64,000 nucleotides of DNA from Alistipes sp. (GCF_020026455.1 NZ_JAHHQJ010000017.1:10704-74703); one strand, 5' to 3'. Shown: positions 19,161 through 27,815, counted from the first letter of the stretch. The notes: a model not told the origin generated them from the sequence alone. Numbers and translations are program-made.

Positions 19161-19167
19161 CGACACT

Positions 19168-21045
19168 ATGAGTGATTTTATCGTCAGCGCACGCAAATAC
19201 CGCCCCGCGACCTTCCGATCGGTCGTCGGGCAAAAACACATCACCTCGACGCTCCAGAACGCCATCGAGCGCGGCCAGCTGGCACACGCCTACCTCTTCT
19301 GCGGTCCCCGCGGAGTAGGAAAGACCACCTGCGCCCGCATCTTCGCCAAGGCAATCAACTGCCTCGCCCCCGACGGCGCCGAAGCATGCAACGAGTGTGA
19401 ATCGTGCCGCTCGTTCAACGAGGGACGCTCGCTCAACATCCACGAGCTGGACGCCGCGTCGAACAACTCCGTGGAGGACATACGCACGCTGATCGAGCAG
19501 GTGCGCATCATCCCGCAGATCGGCCGCTACTCGGTGTTCATCATCGACGAGGTCCACATGCTCTCGGCCGCGGCCTTCAACGCCTTTCTCAAGACTCTGG
19601 AAGAGCCGCCCGCACACGCCATATTCATCCTGGCGACCACCGAGAAGCACAAGATCATCCCGACGATCCTCTCGCGCTGTCAGATCTACGACTTCAACCG
19701 CATCCGTGTCGAGGATTCGGTCGAATACCTCAAATATATCGCCTCAAAGGAGGGAATCACGGCTGACGAAGAGTCGCTGAACCTCATCGCACAGAAGGCC
19801 GACGGCGGCATGCGCGACGCGCTGTCGATGTTCGACAAGGCCGTGTCGTTCTGCGGAACGACGCTGGACTACCGCAACGTGGCCCAGACGCTGAACGTAC
19901 TGGATTACGACACCTATTTCGGGGTGACGGAAATGCTGCTCGCAGGCAACTACGTCAATGTGCTGGTGGCCTTCGACAACGTGCTCTCGAAAGGATTCTC
20001 GGGCCAGACCTTCCTGTCCGGAATGAACCGCCACATGAGGGACCTCCTGATGGCTCGGCAGCCCGACACGCTGCGCCTGATCGAAATGACCGGAACGCTG
20101 CTCGAACGATACCGGACGCAGGCGGGCGCCTGCAGTGTCGAGTTTCTGTTCGGAGCCATCTCCATATTGACGGAACTTGACGGAAAGATCCGGCAATCGT
20201 CGAACCAGCGATTGCTTGTCGAGTTGGGCCTGATGAAAATCGCCGGACTCGGTCAAAAAAAAAATGACACCCTGACACCTTTCGGGGAGTATCCGCTTCC
20301 CGAACTGACTCCCCGCACGGGCTCAGCTGCCGGCGCGGCGGCGCAACCGCAACCCGCTCCGGCAGCACAACCCGGCCCGGGTCGCGTCCCGACGCCGCAG
20401 CAACCCCCAGCGGCACAATCCGGGCAGGCACAACCGGCGGCAGAGCCGACGCCCGCCCCCACTCCGCAGCCGGCAGCAGCCCGGTCGGAAACGCCGGTGC
20501 AAGCCCCGGCTGCCCCGGAACCGGCGCCCGTTCAGGCACGGCCCGAAGCGCCGAAAACCGCGCCCCAGCCCACGCGGAGGCCGCTGATCTCGGGGACTTC
20601 CCTTTCGGAACTGCTCGCCGCGGCGGGCAGCAATCCGGCCGAGGAGGATGCCGGGACGAAAACGCCCGAAGCGGAGATAGCAACGATCGACCCCGAGTGT
20701 GAGCAGAAGCTGGAATCGGCTCGGGAGAAGATCCTGAACCTCATCCGGGAACGGCGTCCGCGGTTTGTCCCGGCCTTCGAGCTGATGAAGGTGCAGGGCA
20801 ACACGATCTCGCTGAGCGTGCCGACAAACGAACTCTGCGAGGAGATGCTCCGCAGCAAGACTGGGATGCTGATGCGCATCGCCGAACTGGCCGGCATCAC
20901 GGGAGCCATCGAACTGGAAGTGGTCGTCAACGAGCAGATCCGGGCAGCACGCCCGATCAAACTGGAAGACAGGGTGAAATACATGACAGAAAAAAATCCG
21001 TTGATCGCGGAACTTCGCAAAGCTTTGGATTTGGAAGTGGAGTAA
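19168..21045 (+). CDS. dnaX: DNA polymerase III tau (and probably gamma) subunit
   Basis: Clamp-loader ATPase of 625 residues. It shows Walker A 'GPRGVGKT' (about 45-52), zinc cysteines in 'CLAPDGAEACNECESC', Walker B 'IIDEVHML' and sensor 'LSRCQIYDF' in domains I-II, then domain III to about residue 362. A Pro/Ala/Gln-rich linker follows (about 380-480), then the C-terminal polymerase-binding part. A run of ten A (20255-20264) lies exactly at the domain III/linker junction (codons 363-366). Slippage by +1 A gives TGA after residue 366 and by -1 A gives TGA after residue 368, which would yield a gamma-sized product. Confidence 0.95.
   Translation: MSDFIVSARKYRPATFRSVVGQKHITSTLQNAIERGQLAHAYLFCGPRGVGKTTCARIFAKAINCLAPDGAEACNECESCRSFNEGRSLNIHELDAASNNSVEDIRTLIEQVRIIPQIGRYSVFIIDEVHMLSAAAFNAFLKTLEEPPAHAIFILATTEKHKIIPTILSRCQIYDFNRIRVEDSVEYLKYIASKEGITADEESLNLIAQKADGGMRDALSMFDKAVSFCGTTLDYRNVAQTLNVLDYDTYFGVTEMLLAGNYVNVLVAFDNVLSKGFSGQTFLSGMNRHMRDLLMARQPDTLRLIEMTGTLLERYRTQAGACSVEFLFGAISILTELDGKIRQSSNQRLLVELGLMKIAGLGQKKNDTLTPFGEYPLPELTPRTGSAAGAAAQPQPAPAAQPGPGRVPTPQQPPAAQSGQAQPAAEPTPAPTPQPAAARSETPVQAPAAPEPAPVQARPEAPKTAPQPTRRPLISGTSLSELLAAAGSNPAEEDAGTKTPEAEIATIDPECEQKLESAREKILNLIRERRPRFVPAFELMKVQGNTISLSVPTNELCEEMLRSKTGMLMRIAELAGITGAIELEVVVNEQIRAARPIKLEDRVKYMTEKNPLIAELRKALDLEVE
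20255..20264 (+). other. A10 slippery tract in dnaX
   Basis: Ten consecutive A in the frame CAA AAA AAA AAT. Either shifted frame meets a TGA within 3-4 codons. It is the longest A run seen inside a coding sequence here. Thermus dnaX makes gamma by transcriptional slippage on a similar A tract, and E. coli by ribosomal frameshifting on AAAAAAG. Confidence 0.75.
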
Positions 21046-21150
21046 CCCGCCCAAGAAGCGGGAATTATGGTCGAGGGAGCGTCAGGCGGAAGCCGATTCC
21101 GGGCTGCGCTTCCAGCGAAAAAACAAAAAGGAAAATTAAACAACGCAATA

Positions 21151-22455
21151 ATGGCAACAAAGAATTTCATCGAAGAACTCGAATGGCGCGGCATGATCCA
21201 CACGATCATGCCCGGAGCAAAGGAACAACTCGAAAAAGAGCAGACGACGGCTTATCTGGGAATCGACCCCACGGCCGACTCGCTGCACATCGGGCATCTG
21301 GTGGGTGTGATGATCCTCAAGCACTTCCAGATGTGCGGGCACCGTCCGCTGGCCCTCGTGGGAGGTGCAACGGGCATGATCGGAGACCCCTCGGGCAAAT
21401 CGCAGGAGCGCAACCTGCTCGACGAAAAGACCCTGCGGCACAATCAGGAAGCCATCAAACGCCAGTTAGCGAAACTGCTCGACTTCGACTCCGGAGCTCC
21501 GAATGCCGCAACGCTGGTCAACAACTACGACTGGATGAAGGAATTCTCGTTCCTCGAATTCATCCGCGACATCGGCAAGTGCATCACCGTCAACTACATG
21601 ATGGCCAAGGACTCCGTGAAGAAACGCTTCAACGGCGAGGGCGACGGCATGTCGTTCACCGAATTCACCTACCAGTTGGTGCAGGGATACGATTTCCTGC
21701 ATCTCTACGAAACGATGAACTGCAAAATCCAGCTGGGAGGAGCCGACCAGTGGGGTAACATCACGACCGGAACGGAACTGATCCGCCGCAAACTGGGCAC
21801 GGAGGCCGAGGCTTTCGGCATCACCTGCCCGCTGATCACCAAGGCCGACGGCACGAAATTCGGCAAGACCGAGAGCGGAAACGTATGGCTCGACCCGCGC
21901 TATACGTCGCCCTACAAGTTCTATCAGTTCTGGCTCAACGTCAGCGACGACGACGCCAAGCGCTACATCAAGATCTTCACGCTGCTCAACCGCGAGACCA
22001 TCGACGCCCTCATCGCCGAGCACGACGCGGCTCCCCACCTGCGCATATTGCAGAAACGGCTGGCCGAGGAGATCACCTGCATGATCCACTCGCGCGAAGA
22101 GTACGAAAAGGCCGTCGAGGCTTCGGCAATCCTCTTCGGCGGCGCCACGTCGGAGGCGTTGCACCGTCTCGACGAACAGACCCTGCTCCAGGTGTTCGAA
22201 GGAGTACCCCAGTACCGCGTGGCACGCACGGAGCTCACGGCCGGAATCCCGTTCGTGGAGCTCTGCGCCGAGAAAAGCGAGATCTTCCCCTCGAAGGGCG
22301 AGTGCCGCAAGCTGGTGCAGGGCGGCGGTGTGTCGCTCAACAAGGAGAAGCTGGCCGAGGCAATGCGCCCGGTGGCCGAGGCGGATCTGATCGCCGGAAA
22401 ATACCTGCTCGTGCAGCGCGGAAAAAAGAACTACTACCTCGTGATCGCCGAATAG
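21151..22455 (+). CDS. tyrS: Tyrosyl-tRNA synthetase
   Basis: Class I synthetase that charges tRNA-Tyr. The 434 residues contain the nucleotide-binding 'HIGHL' (near residue 44), the tyrosine pocket around 'YDFLHLYE' and 'QLGGADQWGNI', and the catalytic loop 'KFGKT' (the TyrRS form of KMSKS, near 233). An S4-like RNA-binding domain closes the protein (from about 365, 'KSEIFPSKGECRKLVQGGGV'). The ATG at 21151 was chosen because the open frame upstream is spacer without conservation. folB starts one base after the stop codon. Confidence 0.97.
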   Translation: MATKNFIEELEWRGMIHTIMPGAKEQLEKEQTTAYLGIDPTADSLHIGHLVGVMILKHFQMCGHRPLALVGGATGMIGDPSGKSQERNLLDEKTLRHNQEAIKRQLAKLLDFDSGAPNAATLVNNYDWMKEFSFLEFIRDIGKCITVNYMMAKDSVKKRFNGEGDGMSFTEFTYQLVQGYDFLHLYETMNCKIQLGGADQWGNITTGTELIRRKLGTEAEAFGITCPLITKADGTKFGKTESGNVWLDPRYTSPYKFYQFWLNVSDDDAKRYIKIFTLLNRETIDALIAEHDAAPHLRILQKRLAEEITCMIHSREEYEKAVEASAILFGGATSEALHRLDEQTLLQVFEGVPQYRVARTELTAGIPFVELCAEKSEIFPSKGECRKLVQGGGVSLNKEKLAEAMRPVAEADLIAGKYLLVQRGKKNYYLVIAE

Positions 22456-22456
22456 G

Positions 22457-22810
22457 ATGGAATATCGGATCGTTCTCCAACGCATGGAGTTCCGCGCACT
22501 GCACGGATGCTACGAACTCGAACAAAAGGTCGGAAACCGCTTCACGGTCGACCTGGAAATCACGGCCGAACTGGGCAACGTGGCCGCCGAAGACAGCGTC
22601 GAACTGGCGGTCAACTACCTCACGGCCTACGAAGTCGTCGCAGCCCAGATGCGCATCACCCAACGCACGATCGAACGTGTGGCGATGAACATCATCACGG
22701 CGATTTACGACTCCTTCCGGCAGGTACGGCACGTAAAATGCACCGTCTCGAAATTGGCGCCTCCGCTCGGCGGCAAGCTGGAGAAGGTGAGCGTCGTACT
22801 GGAGAAATAG
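22457..22810 (+). CDS. folB: Dihydroneopterin aldolase
   Basis: Folate-pathway enzyme that cleaves 7,8-dihydroneopterin to 6-hydroxymethyl-dihydropterin and glycolaldehyde; it forms an octamer. The 117 residues match family length, with 'RALHGCYELEQKVGNRFTVD' at the N-terminus, 'AVNYLTAYEVV' in the middle (the Tyr of the active site) and the C-terminal 'VSKLAPPLGG' (the catalytic Lys and the family's final motif). It is placed directly behind tyrS and ahead of a strong hairpin, so tyrS-folB form a unit. Confidence 0.93.
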   Translation: MEYRIVLQRMEFRALHGCYELEQKVGNRFTVDLEITAELGNVAAEDSVELAVNYLTAYEVVAAQMRITQRTIERVAMNIITAIYDSFRQVRHVKCTVSKLAPPLGGKLEKVSVVLEK

Positions 22811-22850
22811 AAATCGGCGCGCACGCGGTTGCGTGCGCGCCGATTTTCAA
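22811..22850 (+). terminator. Terminator of tyrS-folB
   Basis: A perfect 16-bp GC-rich stem (22811-22826 with 22831-22846) around a GGTT loop, ending in four T. It starts right after the folB stop and lies just ahead of the transporter start. Confidence 0.8.
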
Positions 22851-22861
22851 ATAGAGCCGAT

Positions 22862-24211
22862 ATGCATCATTCACACGGCCGCGCAACGCTAGGCGGCAAA
22901 TTGAGCGCCGTGCTCGTCACGGCCGGAAGTTCCGTAGGTCTGGGAAATATCTGGAGGTTCCCCTATGTCGCCGGAGACAACGGCGGCGGCGCTTTTCTGG
23001 TCATTTACATGCTCTGTGTCCTGCTGCTGGGGCTCCCCATCATGGTGGCCGAATTCTCGGTCGGGCGCGCCTCGCACCGCAACGCCGTGGGAGCCTATCG
23101 GGCTCTCGACCCCAAGTGGAGTTTCCTGGGATACAACGGCGTCGTGGCGGCATTTCTGATTCTGGGCTTCTACTTCGTCGTGTCGGGATGGACGGCCGAA
23201 TACATGGTACACTCCGCGACGGGAAGCCTCGCCCGGTACACCACCGCCGACGAATACAGGAGCGTTTTCGAGAACTTCATCCAGAACCCGTGGCGCCCCG
23301 TGCTCTACACCGCGCTGTTCGTGCTGGCCACGCACTTCGTCATCGCGATGGGCGTGCAGAAAGGCATCGAACGCTCGGCAAAGGTGCTGATGCCCCTGCT
23401 GTTCGTCATCCTGATCGCGCTGTCGATCCACTCGCTGCTGATGCCCGGAGGCGGTGAGGGACTTCGGTTCCTGTTCAAACCCAATTTCGCGAAAGTGACA
23501 CCCGCGACGGTGCTCGTGGCTCTGGGGCAGGCCTTCTTCTCGCTCTCGATCGGCATCGGTTCGATGGTCACCTACGCCTCCTATTTCAAACCCGACACCA
23601 ACCTGCGCCACACGGCGCTCAACGTCACGATCCTCGACTCTCTGGTAGCCGTGCTGGCCGGCGTGGTGATCTTCCCGGCGGTATTCAGCGTGGGCATCGA
23701 ACCCTCGTCGGGGCCGTCGCTCGTATTCATCACCCTGCCGGGTATCTTCAACTCGATGCCGCTGAGCATGGTCTGGTCGTCGGTATTCTTTCTGCTGCTG
23801 GTCGTTGCGGCGCTCACCTCGACCATCTCCCTGCACGAAGTCATCACGGCCTACATGCACGAGGAGTGGCACATGAGCCGCCGGGCAGCCGCATGGGCCA
23901 CAACCGGAGCCTGCATGGCGCTGGCTGCCGTGGCTTCGCTCTCGCTGGGGATCCTGAAGGGATGGGAGATCTTCGGAATGACGATTTTCGACTCGCTCGA
24001 CTACCTCACAGCCAACATCCTGCTTCCCGTCGGCGGATTCTTCACCTGCATCTTCGTCGGCTGGCGTCTCGACCGGAAAATCCTCAAGGCCGAAATCAGC
24101 AACAACGGAGCGCTGCGGTTCCGCCTCTTCGGGCTGTTTCTCTTCCTCGTGCGCTACGTCTGCCCGGCGGTGCTGCTGCTGATCTTCCTCGACAATCTGG
24201 GAGTTTTCTGA
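22862..24211 (+). CDS. Sodium-dependent transporter of the NSS (SNF) family
   Basis: Inner-membrane symporter that takes up amino acids or related amines with sodium. The 449 residues begin with the NSS signature 'VLVTAGSSVGLGNIWRFPY' (residues about 17-35), whose residues form the unwound TM1 substrate/sodium site, and then show about 11-12 hydrophobic segments. The ATG at 22862 was taken because it starts 'MHHSHGRATLGGKLSAV' just before TM1; the frame upstream lies in the terminator hairpin. Bacterial relatives carry Leu, Tyr, Trp or Met; the exact substrate is not readable here. Confidence 0.92.
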   Translation: MHHSHGRATLGGKLSAVLVTAGSSVGLGNIWRFPYVAGDNGGGAFLVIYMLCVLLLGLPIMVAEFSVGRASHRNAVGAYRALDPKWSFLGYNGVVAAFLILGFYFVVSGWTAEYMVHSATGSLARYTTADEYRSVFENFIQNPWRPVLYTALFVLATHFVIAMGVQKGIERSAKVLMPLLFVILIALSIHSLLMPGGGEGLRFLFKPNFAKVTPATVLVALGQAFFSLSIGIGSMVTYASYFKPDTNLRHTALNVTILDSLVAVLAGVVIFPAVFSVGIEPSSGPSLVFITLPGIFNSMPLSMVWSSVFFLLLVVAALTSTISLHEVITAYMHEEWHMSRRAAAWATTGACMALAAVASLSLGILKGWEIFGMTIFDSLDYLTANILLPVGGFFTCIFVGWRLDRKILKAEISNNGALRFRLFGLFLFLVRYVCPAVLLLIFLDNLGVF

Positions 24212-24259
24212 CAAGTTTTACGGGGAAGAGAGGTCCGGGAGGGGCCGGTCACTCCATCC

Positions 24260-24359
24260 CCGGGAGGGTCCGACGTCCGGTTCCGGGAGGGTCCGAGGGC
24301 AGGGCCCCGGGAGGGTCTGAGGGCAGGACCCGGGAGAGTCTGAGGGCCGGTTCCGGGGA
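24260..24359. repeat. 23/24-bp tandem repeat, four copies
   Basis: Units start with CCGGGAG at 24260, 24283, 24307 and 24330, with a fragment at 24353. They differ by a few substitutions and read like 'CCGGGAGGGTCCGAGGGCAG'. The array lies between the transporter stop and its terminator. Confidence 0.9.
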
Positions 24360-24393
24360 GAGCTGAATCGTCCGCCGGGTAGTTTTCACAACA

Positions 24394-24428
24394 AAAACGA
24401 GCCGCCTCGCGGGGAGACGGCTCGTTTT
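24394..24428. terminator. Bidirectional terminator (NSS transporter / ribH)
   Basis: AAAACGAGCCG (24394-24404) pairs with CGGCTCGTTTT (24418-24428). A and T tracts on either side serve both convergent genes. Confidence 0.85.
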
Positions 24429-24449
24429 ATTACAAGATGGAATAACGGT

Positions 24450-24980
24450 TTAGTTGATATTGCGCCGGTCGGGTTCGTGATCGGGCGAAGCCGCCTCCAT
24501 GTCGATCTGCAACTTCACCATGTTGATGGCCGTAGCCGCAGCCTCGTCGCCCTTGTTGCCGTGACGGCCGCCGCAACGGTCGAGGGCCTGCTGCATGTCG
24601 TTGACCGTCAGCACGCCGAAAGCGATGGGCATGTTCCACTGGATTTGCAGCTGCATGATGCCCTGCGTCACGCCCTGGCAGATGAAATCGAAGTGGCGCG
24701 TGTCACCCTGAATGACGCATCCGAGAGCGATGACGGCGTCCACCTCGGTATACTCCGCGAAGAACTGCGCGCCCAGCGAAAGCTCGAACGTACCCGGGAC
24801 ATATTTGACCTGGATATTCATATCGGGGCACCCGGCGGCACGCAGCGTGCGCACAGCACCCTCCAGCAGGGCCTCGGTGACCTCGCGGTTCCACTCGGCC
24901 ACGACGATGCCGAAACGCATGTCCGCAGCCGAAGGCAGGGGAGAGTCGAATTTGGAAAGGTTGTGATTCCTGGTCGCCAT
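24450..24980 (-). CDS. ribH: 6,7-dimethyl-8-ribityllumazine synthase
   Basis: Penultimate enzyme of riboflavin synthesis; it condenses 5-amino-6-ribitylaminouracil with dihydroxybutanone phosphate and assembles into capsid-like shells or pentamers. The 176 residues contain 'VVAEWNREVTEALLEGA' (the Trp/Phe stacking and ribityl site), 'VPGTFELSLGAQ', 'DAVIALGCVIQGDTRHFDFIC' with the catalytic His, and 'PIAFGVLTVNDMQQAL'. It lies 9 bp downstream of the TPR gene on the same strand, so they are probably co-transcribed. No other riboflavin gene or FMN riboswitch is seen nearby. Confidence 0.95.
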   Translation of the reverse strand: MATRNHNLSKFDSPLPSAADMRFGIVVAEWNREVTEALLEGAVRTLRAAGCPDMNIQVKYVPGTFELSLGAQFFAEYTEVDAVIALGCVIQGDTRHFDFICQGVTQGIMQLQIQWNMPIAFGVLTVNDMQQALDRCGGRHGNKGDEAAATAINMVKLQIDMEAASPDHEPDRRNIN

Positions 24981-24989
24981 CGTCCTCCG

Positions 24990-25673
24990 CTATTTGATGC
25001 TGCCGAGCAGTTTTTCCACATCCCGGGCCTCCATCGAGGCGGGATACGAGGTCATGATCTCCTCATAGTAAGCCGCAGCCTCCTGGCCATTGCCCCGAGC
25101 CTGCTCCGCAAGTCCTGCCTTGCGCAGGTACATCGGGGCCGTCAGGTTGTTGTCGGCGGCCTTCACGGCCTTCTCGTAGAACTTCACCGCCTTGGCGTAG
25201 TCCTGCTGCTCGACGGCGATATCGCCCTGAAGGCCATAGTTCTGGGCGTTGATCACAGCTCCGGGGAGGCCTTTCAGCGGCGAGAACTGCGCCAGGTATT
25301 TGGCGGCATTCGCCAGGTCGCCCGTACGCAGGTAGCAGATGCCGGCATAATGCTTGGCCAGGTTGCCCGAAGGCGTCGAGCCGTATTTCTCGATCACGTC
25401 GAGGAAACCGGCCGCATTGTCGTCGCCCAGCAACGCCGTCTCGAAATCGGGATTCTCGCCTTCGAAGCGGCTCTGCGCCTCGGCGATCATCTCGGCGGCC
25501 TTCGCAACGCGGGGCTCAAGGATCAGCGAGCGATAGCCGAAAACGAGGGCTGCCAGGACCAGCAGGCCGAGGAAAACATAGGACATCATCCGGCCGTTCC
25601 GCTCGAAAAACAACTCCGTTTTGTTCATTGCTTCGCCGAGGGTTTCCTGCTCGGCGACGTTCTGCTTTGCCAT
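24990..25673 (-). CDS. Membrane-anchored tetratricopeptide-repeat protein
   Basis: A 227-residue protein with a basic N-terminal stretch, one transmembrane helix (residues about 30-50, 'MSYVFLGLLVLAALVFGY') and a TPR-rich region exposed outside the inner membrane. Helical repeats such as 'AKHYAGICYLRTGDLANAAKYLAQ' and 'GDIAVEQQDYAKAVKFYEKAVKAA' are visible. The layout resembles YfgM, an ancillary of the Sec/BamB pathway, and many Bacteroidetes have such a gene beside ribH. The role is therefore likely in envelope protein handling, but this is inference. Its promoter is divergent from recF. Confidence 0.75.
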   Translation of the reverse strand: MAKQNVAEQETLGEAMNKTELFFERNGRMMSYVFLGLLVLAALVFGYRSLILEPRVAKAAEMIAEAQSRFEGENPDFETALLGDDNAAGFLDVIEKYGSTPSGNLAKHYAGICYLRTGDLANAAKYLAQFSPLKGLPGAVINAQNYGLQGDIAVEQQDYAKAVKFYEKAVKAADNNLTAPMYLRKAGLAEQARGNGQEAAAYYEEIMTSYPASMEARDVEKLLGSIK

Positions 25674-25716
25674 ATTGCTTATTGTGTTATTAGTTTATAA
25701 TTCGTACGATAGTTTG

Positions 25717-25746
25717 CAAAGATACAAAACTATTCATAATGTGCAA
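25717..25746 (-). promoter_or_regulatory. Promoter of the TPR-ribH operon
   Basis: On the minus strand, TTG (25744-25746), a 19-bp spacer and TATCTTTG (25717-25724). The start codon lies 43 bp downstream. Confidence 0.65.
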
Positions 25747-25766
25747 TGTCGTGTCCGGATTTTTTG

Positions 25767-25774
25767 TATTTTTG
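25767..25774 (+). promoter_or_regulatory. -7 element of recF
   Basis: TATTTTTG ends four bases before the recF ATG at 25779. Transcription should start at or next to the A of the start codon, so the mRNA is probably leaderless. Confidence 0.6.
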
Positions 25775-25778
25775 TCCT

Positions 25779-27221
25779 ATGCATCTGAAGAAAATAGCGC
25801 TGCTGAATTTCAAAAACATCGCCCGGGAGGAACTCGCACTGGGCCCCGGCATCAACTGTCTGGTGGGCGACAACGGCGCAGGAAAAACCAATGTCGTGGA
25901 CGCCGTGTATTACCTGTCAATGTGCAAGTCGTCGCTGCCGATGACCGACGGGCAAAGCATACGCCACGGCGCCGACTTCTTCCTCATCGAAGGAAGCTAT
26001 GCGAGCGATGCGGGCAAGCGGGAAACCGTCGTATGCAGCTTCTCGCGCAAGAGCGGCAAGCTGCTCAAGCGCAACGGCAAGGAGTATGAACGGCTCTCGG
26101 ACCACGTGGGGCTGATTCCCGCGGTGATCGTCTCGCCGGCCGACAGTGCGCTGATCTCGGACGCCGCCGACGAGCGGCGACGCTATCTGAACGCCTTCAT
26201 TTCGCAGTTGGACCGCGCCTACCTCGGGTCGGTGATGCGCTACAATGCCGTGCTGGCCGAGCGCAACCGGCTGCTGAAAACCCGTCCCGACGAAACCATG
26301 CTCCAGATCTACGACATGCAGCTGTGCGAACACGGCAAGGCCATCCACGCCCGGCGGCAGGAGTTCGTCGAGCGCCTGAAACCCGTGGCCGCGGCCTATT
26401 ACAGCACCCTCGCGGGAGACCGGGAGCAGGTCGAACTGCACTACAAATCGGAACTGAACGAACGTCCGTTCGAAGAGATCCTGCGCGACGCCCGGCAGAA
26501 GGACATCGTCAACGAATTCACGACGGCGGGGATTCACCGCGACGATCTGGTGCTGAAAATCGGAGGCTATCCCCTGCGCAAATACGGGTCGCAGGGGCAG
26601 CAGAAATCCTTCCTGATCGCCCTCAAGCTGGCACAGTATGCCGTCGTGGCCCAGGCAAAGGGCGAACGCCCGATTCTGCTGCTGGACGATTTGTTCGACA
26701 AACTCGACGCCGGGCGAGTCGAACAGTTGATCCGTCTGGTCTCGGACGACACCTTCGGGCAGATCCTGATCACCGACTGCAACCCGACGCGTCTGAAACG
26801 GATTTTGGACAAGGCGGGCGGCGACTACACGCTCTATTCAGTGGCAGAGGGCGCCGTAACGCAGGAGCGGACCGCTGCAGAGGATCTGGCAGAGGATCCG
26901 GCCGAAAGAGGATCAGAACAAGCCGTAGAGACCTTGGACAACACGGCTGAAGCTCCGGAGGGAAAGGCCGCGGGAGCTTCGGAAAGCCGTGCGGAAAATG
27001 CCGCGGAAAGTCCGGCGGAAAACGCCGCGGGGATCTCGGAAAGCTGTGCGAAAAGCGCGGAGGGGGCTTCGGCCGAGGACAGTGCGGAACAGGCTGCAGA
27101 GAACCCGGGAAACACGGCGGAGGAGTTCGCGGGAGATGCCGGAAAATCCCCGGAAAAAACTCCGAGAAATGAGGCAGGAGGGCCATACGAACAAACCGAA
27201 TCAACCGACGAACAGTCATGA
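25779..27221 (+). CDS. recF: RecF recombination protein with an acidic low-complexity tail
   Basis: SMC-like ATPase that loads RecA with RecO and RecR on gapped DNA. The ATG at 25779 follows the -7 element. Walker A 'GDNGAGKTN' is near residue 36, the ABC signature region 'YGSQGQQKSFLIALKLAQY' near 270, and Walker B 'ILLLDDLFDKLD' near 305. The normal RecF length is about 365 residues; here about 117 extra residues (364-480) follow, made of Ala/Glu/Ser/Asn repeats such as 'ESRAENAAESPAENAAGI'. This tail has no domain and looks like expanded low-complexity DNA. The stop overlaps the next gene by 4 bp; recR is 7 kb away. Confidence 0.92.
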   Translation: MHLKKIALLNFKNIAREELALGPGINCLVGDNGAGKTNVVDAVYYLSMCKSSLPMTDGQSIRHGADFFLIEGSYASDAGKRETVVCSFSRKSGKLLKRNGKEYERLSDHVGLIPAVIVSPADSALISDAADERRRYLNAFISQLDRAYLGSVMRYNAVLAERNRLLKTRPDETMLQIYDMQLCEHGKAIHARRQEFVERLKPVAAAYYSTLAGDREQVELHYKSELNERPFEEILRDARQKDIVNEFTTAGIHRDDLVLKIGGYPLRKYGSQGQQKSFLIALKLAQYAVVAQAKGERPILLLDDLFDKLDAGRVEQLIRLVSDDTFGQILITDCNPTRLKRILDKAGGDYTLYSVAEGAVTQERTAAEDLAEDPAERGSEQAVETLDNTAEAPEGKAAGASESRAENAAESPAENAAGISESCAKSAEGASAEDSAEQAAENPGNTAEEFAGDAGKSPEKTPRNEAGGPYEQTESTDEQS

Positions 27222-27508
27222 GACGAACCAAAACCATGCTGATGGGCGACCTGCTCGAGGAGTTTTTCAAACGCCCCTACATCGCCGCGAAAGTCGCCGA
27301 AGGCAAACTGCCCGACACGTGGCGTGAAATTGTCGGTGACCACGCCGCGGATCTCACCACCGAATTGCGGCTCGATAAGCACATTCTGTATGTACGCATA
27401 CAGTCGAGTGTCCTGCGTTCGGAATTTTTCTACCAGCGCGAGGCACTCAAGGAGGAGATAAACCGCCGTTCGGGCGTACGGCTCGTCAACGCCGTCATCA
27501 TCCGGTAA
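27218..27508 (+). CDS. DUF721 protein (DciA-like)
   Basis: A 96-residue protein of the DUF721 family. Family members include DciA, which helps load the replicative helicase DnaB in bacteria lacking DnaC. Conserved parts are 'LPDTWREIVGDHAADLT' (residues about 31-47, the Trp of the family motif) and 'LYVRIQSSVLRSEFFYQREAL'. The ATG overlaps the recF stop (ATGA), so it is coupled to recF, a common DUF721 arrangement in Bacteroidetes. The DciA role is inferred from family membership. Confidence 0.85.
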   Translation: MRRTKTMLMGDLLEEFFKRPYIAAKVAEGKLPDTWREIVGDHAADLTTELRLDKHILYVRIQSSVLRSEFFYQREALKEEINRRSGVRLVNAVIIR

Positions 27509-27815
27509 ATCAGGGGAACTCAGGGGCCCGGGAAGATTCGAAAGTCACGGGTAAGTCCAAAAGGGTCGGAACTGCCCGGGGAAAATCCGGATGGTTTGGA
27601 GGATCCGAATGGTCCGGGAAATCAGGAAATCCGGAAGATCCGGAAAGGCCCATAAAATCAGAAAAACCCGGAGGGCCCGGGAAGATTCGGAAAGGGTCCG
27701 GAACTGCCCGGAAAGATCCGGATGGCTTGGAGGATCCGGATGGTCCGAAAAATCAGGAAAAAATCCCGAAAAAACCCGGATTCGAAGAAACACACCTTAT
27801 ATATAATATACATGA
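27509..27815. other. Intergenic region with diverged direct repeats
   Basis: No gene is seen. Two copies of a block of about 90-107 bp occur (27521-27627 and 27671-27758); both start with 'GGGCCCGGGAAGATTCG' and contain 'GGAACTGCCCGG' and 'TTGGAGGATCCG'. Shorter words such as 'ATCCGGA' recur throughout. Confidence 0.75.
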
